In this document: positions 9,803-18,223 of the stretch, one piece after another
Numbering within the stretch: position 1 is the stretch's first letter
Layout of the letters: every line of letters starts with the position of its first letter
Assembly: GCA_044235425.1 (NCBI GenBank)
Contig: JBIIHW010000016.1
Location: 33,883-97,882 of the forward strand
Direction: 5' to 3'
Origin: JBJSXJ01 sp044235425
GTDB taxonomy: Bacteria > Planctomycetota > Planctomycetia > Pirellulales > Pirellulaceae
DNA: 64,000 bases
The notes under the pieces: generated by a model
Databases searched by the model: none
What the model saw: the letters and a program-made list of their open reading frames with translations, nothing else
What the model was told of the DNA's origin: nothing
Translations under genes and position numbers: made by a program

Positions 9803-10897
9803 GTGGCAAAGCGTTCTTTTTCTCTGCCGACGCGACGCGGTTTCACACTGGTGGAACTGCTCGTCGTCATCGCCATCATTGGCATCTTGGTGGCGCTGCT
9901 GCTGCCGGCCGTTCAGGCCGCACGCGAAGCAGCTCGCCGAATCAACTGCAGCAATAACCTCAAGCAGCTTTCGTTGGCGTGCCATAACTACGCCGACAAG
10001 TACAACGAGGGATTGCCATGGAACTCGGATCCTGGCAGCGTTGGTCACGATGCGACCGTGAGCTACAACGGTGAACAGCGCTTCAACGTCAAGGCTTTTT
10101 CGTGGATTTTCTCGACACTGCCTTACATCGAACAAGGTCCTCTTTACGATCAGTTCTGGCTGAACGAGCCCGTGCAGACCGTGGCGAACAACGGCAATAA
10201 CAGCCCGAACGCCAACCCAGCTAACGGCTTGATCAACCGCAACCTGAAGCAGACCGTGATCAAGGCGTTGATTTGCCCGTCGAATCAACAGCCCGGCCTG
10301 CGACTGAATCAGTGGTCCAGCTACAACGACACGGCCGGCACCACTGCCGGTGGTACGGACTACGTCGGCTCCCTTGGTCACGTATGGCACGGCTGGAAGG
10401 ACTGCGGTGCGGTTCCAGAATGGCCTGACCCGACCGGACAGAATCGGTTCGTGCGTGGTAGCCAAGGCACTCCTTGGATCGACGGCAACAATGATACCTC
10501 CGTCGTGAACGGCAACGGTGTGTTCAAGATCCACGGCAACTTCCGTTTGGCAGACATCCTCGACGGTACCTCAAACACCCTGATGGTGTTCGAAGACATG
10601 CACTGGCGTGGTGGCAATGCGACGAACGTTCCGCTCGATCGCAACCATACCGACGATGCTGCGTGGATCTCGCCAGTGTCGGCCGTTCAGGCTCTGCGTA
10701 ACCCCATGAACAACCGCAACAAGGCGTGGTTGCAGGGTGCTGGCGACGTTCGCTGCCACGGCTGGTCCAGCAACCACCCCGGTGGTGCCATGGCCGCTCG
10801 TGCTGACGCAACCGTGCAGTACTACGCTGAGTCGATCGACCGCGTGGTGCAGTACTCGCTGGCCACTCGCGCTGGCGGTGAAACCCAGTCGCAGTAG
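9803..10897 (+). CDS. DUF1559 domain-containing protein with type IV pilin-like N-terminus
   Basis: 364 aa. GTG start at 9803 with GGAGGG six bases upstream. The N-terminus carries the prepilin cleavage/methylation motif RRGFTLVELLVVIAIIGIL (cleavage after Gly13, Glu5 of the mature form at residue 18) and a hydrophobic helix, followed by PAVQAAREAARR as in planctomycete DUF1559 proteins. The C-terminal signature, normally H-X9-DG, is present only in altered form: SSNHPGGAMAARADATVQ has Asp-Ala where Asp-Gly is usual. The family is highly multiplied in planctomycetes and is believed to be surface or pseudopilus-like; exact function unknown. A strong terminator follows. Confidence 0.93.
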   Translation: MAKRSFSLPTRRGFTLVELLVVIAIIGILVALLLPAVQAAREAARRINCSNNLKQLSLACHNYADKYNEGLPWNSDPGSVGHDATVSYNGEQRFNVKAFSWIFSTLPYIEQGPLYDQFWLNEPVQTVANNGNNSPNANPANGLINRNLKQTVIKALICPSNQQPGLRLNQWSSYNDTAGTTAGGTDYVGSLGHVWHGWKDCGAVPEWPDPTGQNRFVRGSQGTPWIDGNNDTSVVNGNGVFKIHGNFRLADILDGTSNTLMVFEDMHWRGGNATNVPLDRNHTDDAAWISPVSAVQALRNPMNNRNKAWLQGAGDVRCHGWSSNHPGGAMAARADATVQYYAESIDRVVQYSLATRAGGETQSQ

Positions 10898-10939
10898 TTG
10901 GTGGCGTACTCGGTACGCTCCCATTTGAAGATCAAATTC

Positions 10940-10976
10940 AAAGCCCGCGTGATCTCTGGTCACTCGGGCTTTTTTT
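10940..10976 (+). terminator. rho-independent terminator after the DUF1559 gene
   Basis: Inverted repeat aaagcccgcgtga / tcactcgggcttt with one mismatch and a 6-7 nt loop, running directly into a T tract (ttttttt), 43 bp after the DUF1559 stop codon. Confidence 0.9.
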
Positions 10977-11081
10977 CGCGCCGAACCTGAGCAACGCAGC
11001 GGACAAGTTTCCTCTGCCGCTAGTCGCCCCCCCCACGATCCTTCGTTTTCAAACCGCCGCACGCACCTCCGGTTTAGTCCC

Positions 11082-12950
11082 ATGAAACCTCCCCGTACCG
11101 CCCAGTCGTGGGTCGTCACGCTGCCGCTGACGCGACTCGCCCTGCTCATGCTTCTGCCCGTCCTCGGCGCCTGCAATCGCAGCGGCACGAAAACAGCCGA
11201 GACATCTTCGGGGGAGCAATCAAGCGGCCAGAACAATCCGAACACCACCAACTCGAATCCGTTCGCCGCCAAACAACCGAACAAGAAATCATCGGCTGCG
11301 GAGAGCGGTCGACCGAAAAGCCCTGACAGCAACAACCCCCAGGCTGCTGCGTCGCCTCCGTCGGTGAGCTCCGTGCAGTTCACCCGCGTGGATCGCGATC
11401 TGATGCCCGAGTTCACCTACCAGAACGGCGACACCGGTCGGCTGCTCATGGTGGAATCGATTGGTGGTGGAGTCGGTTGGCTCGACTTCGACGAAGATCA
11501 CCGCCCCGATCTCTACTTCGTACAAGGCGGTAATCCAGCTTACAGCAGCACCGACAAACAGCCGCTCGATCGATTGTACCAGCAGCATCCCGACGGGCGT
11601 TTTATAGACGTGACGGAGATGGCTGGCATCGCCGAGCCACGATATGGACAGGGGATCGCTGTCGCTGACTTTAATGACGACGGATTCGACGACCTTTACG
11701 TCACCAACGTGGGCCGTAATACGCTCTATCAAAACCAAGGCGACGGCACCTTCGTTGATGTCACAATGGCGGCCGGCGTTGGCGATGAACGCTGGAGCTG
11801 TTCAGCTGCTTGGGGCGACCTCGACGGCGACGGGGATCTCGACCTCTACGTCGGCAACTACTGCGATTACGATCCCCGTAAACCGCTCGACTGCAGCAAA
11901 GATGGCAAAGTCCACATCTGTCATCCTCGCGATGTGCCACCCGTCCCCGACGAATGCTACATCAATCAGGGCGATGGCACCTTCACCGCCGAGGCCAAAC
12001 AGCGAGGGCTCTTCGGTGAAGGCAATCGCGCACTGGGCGTCGTCATCGCCGATTTCGATCGCGATGGAGATCAAGATATCTACGTCGCCAACGACACCAC
12101 GGCCAATTTCTTGTTCATCAATCAAGGGGCAGGGCAGTTCGTCGAGTCCGCCATTACCCTGGGCTGCGCCGTCGATCATAACGGCTCGCCCCAAGCGAGT
12201 ATGGGCGTCGCCTGCGGTGATTTCGATCGCAACGGATTCCTCGACCTCTACTGCACGCACTTCCAATATGAGTCCAACACGCTCTATCAAAACTTTGGGG
12301 CCAGCGGCTTCGAGGATGTCACGGGCAAAATGGGGCTGCATTCACCCACCTATGCGATGCTCGGCTTCGGTACCGTCATGGTCGACTTCGATCAGAACGG
12401 GCAACAGGAACTGTTCGTCGCCAACGGACACATCGAACGCACCAAATTCCAGAACAAAATCGTGTACGAGATGGAACCACAACTGTTCTCCTTCGATGGC
12501 CAACGTTTTCACGAACAAAGCCGACAGTCGGGCGACTACTTTAAGAGCCAGTATCTGGGTCGCGGAGTGGCCACAGCCGACTGGGATGCCGATGGAGACA
12601 TCGACCTCTGCGTGGTCCACCAAAACCAGACCACCGCTCTCCTACGCAATGACTCCCAGCGCGGCCACTGGCTCCAACTGCGACTCGTCGGAAACCAATC
12701 CAATCGCCGCGCCGTGGGAACCGAAGTGATCCTGGAAGCGCCCTCCGGCACTTGGGTCCAGCAACTCGTCGGCGGTTCCAGTTTTGCCGCCAGTCACCAG
12801 CCTCTCATCCACTTCGGACTCGGCCCCGAAACCACACTTACCCGACTCACCATCCGCTGGCCCAGCGGCAAACGTCAAGTGCTCGAGGCCCCCGCGATTC
12901 AGAACTTCCTCGACACCATCACCACCCTCTCCGAGCCCGCCACTTTGTGA
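11082..12950 (+). CDS. CRTAC1-family lipoprotein with FG-GAP/VCBS repeats and ASPIC/UnbV domain
   Basis: 622 aa. Signal peptide with lipobox LGAC (Cys31), then a Ser/Asn/Pro-rich low-complexity linker (about 35-95). Seven calcium-binding FG-GAP-type motifs follow, for example DFNDDGFDDLYVTN, DLDGDGDLDLYVGN, DFDRDGDQDIYVAN and DWDADGDIDLCVVH. The C-terminal 110 residues are the ASPIC/UnbV domain (HWLQLRLVGNQSNRRAVGTE, VGGSSFAASHQPLIHFGLG, IRWPSGKRQ). This is the standard CRTAC1 architecture, a beta-propeller on the outer face of a membrane, probably for binding or adhesion. It is followed by a 13-bp tandem repeat and then a convergent gene. Confidence 0.94.
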   Translation: MKPPRTAQSWVVTLPLTRLALLMLLPVLGACNRSGTKTAETSSGEQSSGQNNPNTTNSNPFAAKQPNKKSSAAESGRPKSPDSNNPQAAASPPSVSSVQFTRVDRDLMPEFTYQNGDTGRLLMVESIGGGVGWLDFDEDHRPDLYFVQGGNPAYSSTDKQPLDRLYQQHPDGRFIDVTEMAGIAEPRYGQGIAVADFNDDGFDDLYVTNVGRNTLYQNQGDGTFVDVTMAAGVGDERWSCSAAWGDLDGDGDLDLYVGNYCDYDPRKPLDCSKDGKVHICHPRDVPPVPDECYINQGDGTFTAEAKQRGLFGEGNRALGVVIADFDRDGDQDIYVANDTTANFLFINQGAGQFVESAITLGCAVDHNGSPQASMGVACGDFDRNGFLDLYCTHFQYESNTLYQNFGASGFEDVTGKMGLHSPTYAMLGFGTVMVDFDQNGQQELFVANGHIERTKFQNKIVYEMEPQLFSFDGQRFHEQSRQSGDYFKSQYLGRGVATADWDADGDIDLCVVHQNQTTALLRNDSQRGHWLQLRLVGNQSNRRAVGTEVILEAPSGTWVQQLVGGSSFAASHQPLIHFGLGPETTLTRLTIRWPSGKRQVLEAPAIQNFLDTITTLSEPATL

Positions 12951-12999
12951 CCCTCTCCGTGTCTCCGGGTGCAACCAATCCGCGTTCTCTTTTTCTCCC

Positions 13000-13070
13000 C
13001 ATGTCGCGTGCCCATGTCGCGTGCCCATGTCGCGTGCCCATGTCGCGTCCCCATGTCGCATGCCCATGCG
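13000..13070. repeat. 13-bp tandem repeat between convergent genes
   Basis: Five units of catgtcgcgtgcc (the last two with single changes) plus a partial, lying between the stop codons of the CRTAC1-like gene and the multihaem cytochrome gene. The unit is not a multiple of three, so it is not a coding repeat. No spacers, so not CRISPR. Confidence 0.92.
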
Positions 13071-13076
13071 AACGCC

Positions 13077-15014
13077 TCAAGACCGCCCCGCTGGCCGCAC
13101 CTTGAGCGCTTGATTGGTGCGTTCCAGCAGCTGCTGCTGCTCGGCCCGTAACTCCGCTTTACCCAGCCGACCGTAAACATCCACCAGCCATTCGCGGACC
13201 TGCGTCAGGGTCGGATCGATTTCCAGTGCTCGCACGGCAGCTGCAACGCCCTCTTCCAGGCGTCCAAGGTTCCCCAACACATAGGCCCGTCGTCCTTGAT
13301 AGATCGATGAGTGCGGGTTGATTTCGAGTGCTCGATCGAAGTACTTAAGCGCTTCTTTCCAATTCTTATCCTCTTGATAGAGATCGGCCATGCGCGCCAG
13401 AATCGGCTCTGCATTGGGATGCACACGTAGCGCCTCACTCCAACTTTTCACGCTGAGCGCTCGCTGATCCATGATCTGAAAGGCTTGTCCGAGCGAGCCG
13501 AGTGCGGCTTGGTCGTAGCCGAGCAGATTCGCGATCGAATCAATGTCATCTTCGGGCAACCAGCGGGGCACTAGCAGATCATGCACGCGCGCGGCCTGCA
13601 CGTTGTCGCGCCGCCGTTCCGCTCGTTCCAGTAACATGATCGCTCGAGCCCGGCGAACTTCACGTGCCGCCAACCGATCCTCGGCGCCGTCAAACAGCTT
13701 CAATTCATCCCAGGGAACCTCAGCCTGGGGCGGGGGAGTTTGATCGGGCTTTTTCATCACGCGATGGTCGGTGAGGGACGTATGAGCGACATCCTTCGTT
13801 TCCAACTTGGGCATGTGGCAATGGACGCAGGAGCCTTGAGCGGGCGCCGCCGATTGCTCGACAACAGGCAAAGAACAGCCTCGATCCGTATGACATTCCA
13901 GACAGCGGCTGCGATAGTAATCCGCTCGACTCTCCGCCGCCGGTGACTCGTGCGGATCGTGACAGGAAATGCAGCCCAGTTTCCCCGCCGACTTCTGGAA
14001 ACAGGCACTGGAACGCATCTGCTCAACCTGACTCACCGGCCGAGTTTGTCCGCGCTCATCGACCCGCTCGCCTTCGACCATGATGAGCAGGCAATCCTCG
14101 AGCGGCTCACCGGGGCGGAAATCAAAGAAGCCGCGGCCATACCGCGTTAGGGTGCGTTCACCCTGCAAATGACATTGATTGCAAACCGCCTCCCGCAGCC
14201 GCGGCTCTAAGCGACCGGGATTCACAATGGTGTCATCCCGACCCGTCTTCCTGGAGGCTTGCTGGTGAGCTACATGCGCTTCGCCCGGCCCATGACAGCG
14301 TTCGCAGCCGATCGACAATTCCGCAAACGGTTCCGCCGCGAAGCGATCACTGCCATCCTCCAACAGATTCACTCGCCCCACGTGACAGTACAAACAGCTC
14401 GCATCCACGCGCCGTTCAAATCGTTGATGGAACTCGGGACGATACCCCGGCGACAACCCCCACGTTTCGCCAGCCGTAAACCAGCCAATCGACGACTGCC
14501 ACAAATGGCCCTCCTTCTCGATCAAATACGACCGGCCATGCTGTCCGGAGCCGAGTGCATAACGAATCGGTACCCGTTGGTCATAGATCGTTTGCCCCGC
14601 CTCATCCACCATGCGTTCATGATGATAAACCTGATCTCCGTCTCGCTCGACGCGATACCGTCGTGGCCCCGGCGGTGCGAACTCCGTGTCCTCATAATTC
14701 TCGATCGGCTCTGCGTCGGTCACGCGAGCAAACGACCGTCCCATGGGATGTCGAGCGAACTTGGCGGCGATTTCCGCATGGCATTCCGCGCAGGTTGCAC
14801 TGCCCGTAAAACCCTGACTCACCTTCGCAGGCAACTCAAACCAATCCTCCTCACGCTCTTTCAGCCGCTTCTCTTCTTGCTGCCGCAGGACCTGCCGAGT
14901 GTGTCGCCAACGGTCGATGAAGCCCCAGCCTAAAGCTGCAATCACCAGGAAAAACAAGCCCGCCAAGATCAACTGACGGCGACGAAGATGCTGAGCGTCC
15001 AAGGTAAGTTCCAC
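13077..15014 (-). CDS. membrane-anchored multihaem cytochrome c (cytochrome c554-like) with C-terminal TPRs
   Basis: About 645 aa from GTG 15014; the frame is open to ATG 15119, but that would overlap the divergent GTPase start and give a non-hydrophobic extension. One transmembrane helix (about 13-32, LILAGLFFLVIAALGWGF), then seven CXXCH haem motifs: CAECH, CLYCH, CERCH, CNQCH, CISCH, CLECH and CVHCH, with extra His residues (HPMGRS, HDPHE, SLTDHRV) that could be distal ligands. The last ~180 residues are TPRs (ALKYFDRALEINPHSSIYQG). Members of this type are found in planctomycetes beside CRTAC1-like genes and are assumed to carry electrons in the periplasm. It may share a bidirectional promoter with the GTPase operon. 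Confidence 0.88.
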   Translation of the reverse strand: MELTLDAQHLRRRQLILAGLFFLVIAALGWGFIDRWRHTRQVLRQQEEKRLKEREEDWFELPAKVSQGFTGSATCAECHAEIAAKFARHPMGRSFARVTDAEPIENYEDTEFAPPGPRRYRVERDGDQVYHHERMVDEAGQTIYDQRVPIRYALGSGQHGRSYLIEKEGHLWQSSIGWFTAGETWGLSPGYRPEFHQRFERRVDASCLYCHVGRVNLLEDGSDRFAAEPFAELSIGCERCHGPGEAHVAHQQASRKTGRDDTIVNPGRLEPRLREAVCNQCHLQGERTLTRYGRGFFDFRPGEPLEDCLLIMVEGERVDERGQTRPVSQVEQMRSSACFQKSAGKLGCISCHDPHESPAAESRADYYRSRCLECHTDRGCSLPVVEQSAAPAQGSCVHCHMPKLETKDVAHTSLTDHRVMKKPDQTPPPQAEVPWDELKLFDGAEDRLAAREVRRARAIMLLERAERRRDNVQAARVHDLLVPRWLPEDDIDSIANLLGYDQAALGSLGQAFQIMDQRALSVKSWSEALRVHPNAEPILARMADLYQEDKNWKEALKYFDRALEINPHSSIYQGRRAYVLGNLGRLEEGVAAAVRALEIDPTLTQVREWLVDVYGRLGKAELRAEQQQLLERTNQALKVRPAGRS

Positions 15015-15117
15015 GTTATCGGTGAAAAGTCGAACAAATCGCCACGTACCACTATTTTCTCTTTTCGGCCTCCCAGCACTATACTCAACAACGTCTCCTC
15101 TGACTTCCCGTAGCCCC

Positions 15118-16308
15118 ATGCGACGCCGTATGTTTGAACGCCTGCAATCTTTGCTGACGACCCGCTGGCTTTCGGAAAGCGAGTTTCAGCGGCAATTCTC
15201 GGAACTCATTCGCCGCCAGTCGGTACCCGAGTTTTGGCTGCTCGGCAAAACCGGTAGCGGCAAAAGTTCCGTGATCCGATTTCTGACCGGCGCCGAGCAG
15301 GCGGAGGTGGGGAACGGCTTTCGCCCCCAAACTCGTCACTCGCAAACGTTCGATTTCCCGTCCCCAGACGCGCCGCTTTTGCGGTTCATCGACACGCGCG
15401 GGCTGGGGGAAAGCGGTTATGACGCGGCCGCCGAAGTAGCTGCCTTCAGCGCCCGCTCCCACGTCGTCATCGTCACCGCTCGACTCCTCGATCAAGCGCT
15501 GGGAGAACTACTCGAGACCTTGCGTGCGGTGCGTACCGATCGGCCATCTCGTCCCGTACTCTTGGCCATTACCTGTTTGCATGAAGCGTATCCACGTCAG
15601 CCACATCCTCAGCCTGATCCATTCGTCGACGGCTCTTGGTCGATGGTCGCGCCCGACACGGTGCGCCGCGCCTACGCCACTCAAGTCGAACGCTTTGCCG
15701 ATCTGGTCGACCGTATCGTACCGATCGATTTCACGCTGCCCGAAGATGACCTCAACCCCACCGACTTGGGCGGCCAGCGATTACACGCCGCGCTGGTGGA
15801 ACTGCTACCCGCGGCCTATCGACAAACGCTCCTTATCTTGAACGATGCCCGCCGCGACCTTAGCGATCTGCGAATGCGACGAGCGGCCCCTTACATTGCC
15901 GGTTACAGCTTAGCAGCGGCCAGCGCCGCGGCGGTCCCCGTTCCCTGGATCGATCTGCCGCTCGTGCTGGGAATTCAATCGCATCTGCTCCTGCAACTGG
16001 CTCGGTTGTATGGACAACCGGCTAGTGCCACGCAGTTGTGGAAGATCGCCGGACCAATCGCCGGCAGCCTGCTCACACGCTTCGCCGCACGAGAAATCTT
16101 GAAGTCCATTCCGCTGCTCGGCATGGCCGCCAACGCGACACTTGCATACGCCTACACCTTCGGACTGGGACGACTTAGCTGCTGGTATTTCGATCGCGTG
16201 CACGAAGGTCACTTACCGACCGCCGACGAGGTAAAGCAGGTCTGGGAACAAGAAATCGCGGCCGCTTCGCGACGCTGGCAATCGTCCCAGCAGGAAACGA
16301 CCGCATGA
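15118..16308 (+). CDS. P-loop GTPase with C-terminal DUF697-like membrane-associated region
   Basis: 396 aa from ATG 15118 (an alternative ATG lies at 15130; upstream in-frame codons reach 15022 but lie in the divergent promoter region). G1 is GKTGSGKS (residues 43-50), G3 is DTRGLGE, and the expected NKxD is replaced by the degenerate TCLHE. The last ~130 residues resemble DUF697 (RRAAPYIAGYSLAAASAAA, PWIDLPLVLGIQSHLL). It overlaps the next gene by four bases (ATGA), so the two are translationally coupled and probably form a pair of interacting GTPases. Cell function unknown; related GTPases are membrane-remodelling or stress proteins. Confidence 0.87.
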   Translation: MRRRMFERLQSLLTTRWLSESEFQRQFSELIRRQSVPEFWLLGKTGSGKSSVIRFLTGAEQAEVGNGFRPQTRHSQTFDFPSPDAPLLRFIDTRGLGESGYDAAAEVAAFSARSHVVIVTARLLDQALGELLETLRAVRTDRPSRPVLLAITCLHEAYPRQPHPQPDPFVDGSWSMVAPDTVRRAYATQVERFADLVDRIVPIDFTLPEDDLNPTDLGGQRLHAALVELLPAAYRQTLLILNDARRDLSDLRMRRAAPYIAGYSLAAASAAAVPVPWIDLPLVLGIQSHLLLQLARLYGQPASATQLWKIAGPIAGSLLTRFAAREILKSIPLLGMAANATLAYAYTFGLGRLSCWYFDRVHEGHLPTADEVKQVWEQEIAAASRRWQSSQQETTA

Positions 16309-17915
16309 AGCGCTGGCAAATCATCACTCTCGTTCTGCTTGTCGTCGTCCCAGCGGCCATTTTCCTGGTCGCAGCGATCATCGCCCTCGGCAAGCTCGGC
16401 TGGCTGTCCTACATCTTCTGGTTGCTGCCGGTGACGTGGAGCGGTGCGTATCTGCTCGCACGCCGCTGGCGACAGGATTGGTCCGAACCGCCACCGCTCG
16501 CCGCCGCTCCCCACTGGACCGCTCGCGATGAGGCGGCCTGGAAACTGGTCGAGTCAAGCGTGGGGACAGCCCCCACCGCAGGCCCTGAACATTTCCTCGA
16601 TCCCCACTTCTATCTGCAAGCCGCACAGCAGCTCGCACGCGATTTGGCGAATCACTATCACGGTCCCAGCGCCGCCGATCCCCTCGGCCCACTCACCGTC
16701 CCCGAAGTGCTCGCTGCCGCCGAGCTCGCCTTGCATGACTCGGGAGACTGGTTGAGACGCTACGTACCGGGTAGCCATCTGCTGCGAATCGATCACTGGC
16801 GCCTGCTCGCTCGAGCACCACAGTGGGCCACCTGGGCCAGTCGTTTGTGGCGCGCCGGTTCCCTCATCGTCGATCCCACCTCCTTCCTCCGCCAACTAGC
16901 TTCCAGCTTCACGATCGACTCCACCACTCGTGAACTGAAAGCAGGGCTCTTACAAGCTTTTTACTGCGTCTTCTTACAGCGCGTCGGTTATTACCTTATT
17001 GAACTCAACAGCGGTCGCTTGAAGCTCGGTGCCGACCGCTACCGGCAACAACTCGGTAGTTTTCCGTCCGCCAGCCCCTCCGGCCAGTCCAGCCCCGACG
17101 CCGCTTCAGCTTCCGCTGGCCAGACAGCGACCACAGCGACCACAGCGCCCACAGCGACCACAGCGACCACAGCGACCACGGAGCCGCTGGTGATTGCCGT
17201 TGTGGGGCAGGTGAGTGCGGGGAAGTCGAGTGTCATCAATGCACTGCTCGGAGCGCAGCGTGCCGCCGCAGACATTCTCCCGACGACGCTACGAGCTCAG
17301 CGTTACCGACTGGTGTTGCCATCGAGTCGGCAGCCGCTGGAACTGCTCGACACGCCCGGTTACGGGGAACAGCCGGCCGACGACGAGGTGCTTCTGCAAC
17401 TGGCTCAACAAAGTGACCTGGTGCTACTAGTGATGAACGCCAGTCATCCAGCTCGCGACCTCGATGTCCGTTTTGTCACTCGTTGGCGCGATTCCTGGCA
17501 AACCCAGCCGCAGCGCAAGCCGCCGCCACTCATCGGAGTCCTCACGCACATCGACCGCTTGCGACCGGTCGCAGAATGGTCCCCCCCCTACGAACTCACC
17601 GCCCATCCTGGACAGCCAGAAGATCGTCCCAAAGCGGAATCGATTCGAGCAGCTCTGTCCTATAACGCATCGCTTTTTCAGCCGCCCTTGGTGACCGTCG
17701 TGCCGGTCTACACCGCCACGGAAGGCGTGGGCACCTATGGCATCGACGAATATTTATTGCCCGCGATGGTAGGGCAATTACCGGAATCTCGCGCCGCGGC
17801 GCTGCTGCGGCTCCTACACCAGGAATGGGAAGAAACGCGCCTCCGCCGCACGCTGACCCAAATGAAAAACGCAGCCGCCGCCCTCCTGCTGAGATACCAA
17901 TCAAGTACCAAGTGA
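16305..17915 (+). CDS. membrane GTPase (dynamin-like / Era-like G domain at C-terminus)
   Basis: 536 aa. Two hydrophobic segments at the N-terminus (about 5-28 and 33-52), a ~220-residue helical cytosolic region, then a low-complexity Thr/Ala linker coded by a 9-bp repeat, then a G domain: G1 GQVSAGKS (301-308), a candidate G2 threonine in LPTTLR, G3 DTPGYGE, G4-like THID. The G domain is therefore tethered to the membrane by a long arm. Its start codon overlaps the stop of the preceding GTPase (ATGA), which argues for stoichiometric expression and a functional pair. Confidence 0.87.
   Translation: MKRWQIITLVLLVVVPAAIFLVAAIIALGKLGWLSYIFWLLPVTWSGAYLLARRWRQDWSEPPPLAAAPHWTARDEAAWKLVESSVGTAPTAGPEHFLDPHFYLQAAQQLARDLANHYHGPSAADPLGPLTVPEVLAAAELALHDSGDWLRRYVPGSHLLRIDHWRLLARAPQWATWASRLWRAGSLIVDPTSFLRQLASSFTIDSTTRELKAGLLQAFYCVFLQRVGYYLIELNSGRLKLGADRYRQQLGSFPSASPSGQSSPDAASASAGQTATTATTAPTATTATTATTEPLVIAVVGQVSAGKSSVINALLGAQRAAADILPTTLRAQRYRLVLPSSRQPLELLDTPGYGEQPADDEVLLQLAQQSDLVLLVMNASHPARDLDVRFVTRWRDSWQTQPQRKPPPLIGVLTHIDRLRPVAEWSPPYELTAHPGQPEDRPKAESIRAALSYNASLFQPPLVTVVPVYTATEGVGTYGIDEYLLPAMVGQLPESRAAALLRLLHQEWEETRLRRTLTQMKNAAAALLLRYQSSTK
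17124..17177. repeat. 9-bp tandem repeat in the GTPase linker
   Basis: Six copies of acagcgacc (one reads acagcgccc) coding a Thr-Ala-Thr run between the helical region and the G domain of the membrane GTPase. Confidence 0.9.
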
Positions 17916-17960
17916 AACCCCACCCCGCGGGTGTTCTCGCAAGGTCCAGCCTATCGATAT

Positions 17961-18065
17961 CCTGAACTTCTGGATCCTGAACTTCTGGATCCTGAACTTC
18001 TGGATCCTGAACTCCTGGATCCTGAACTCCTGGATCCTGAACTCCTGGATCCCGAACTCCTGGTA
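17961..18065. repeat. 15-bp intergenic minisatellite
   Basis: Seven head-to-tail copies of cctgaacttctggat; copies 1-3 have tt and copies 4-7 have cc or a small change, so the array is made of two sub-blocks. It fills a third of the 308-bp gap between the GTPase gene and the HEAT-like protein gene. A plus-strand ORF reading PELLD repeats through it (17931-18227) has no convincing start and is not called as a gene. The rest of the gap (18066-18223) shows nothing I recognise. Confidence 0.92.
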
Positions 18066-18223
18066 GGGCTTGCTATTGATGGACCGCGTGGAGAACGGGG
18101 AGCGTCGGCCGAGTTCCGCCGGACAAGTTGTCTACATTTTCCGACCGTCGCTCGCTACAATACCGCTCTCAGCGGGTTTCACTGGAAACTTGCGGTCGCG
18201 TTTTATTTGGAGCTTTGCTCACC

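Noticed and set aside
13000..13070. CRISPR array
   Set aside because: Tandem units lie head-to-tail without spacers; no cas gene in the window.
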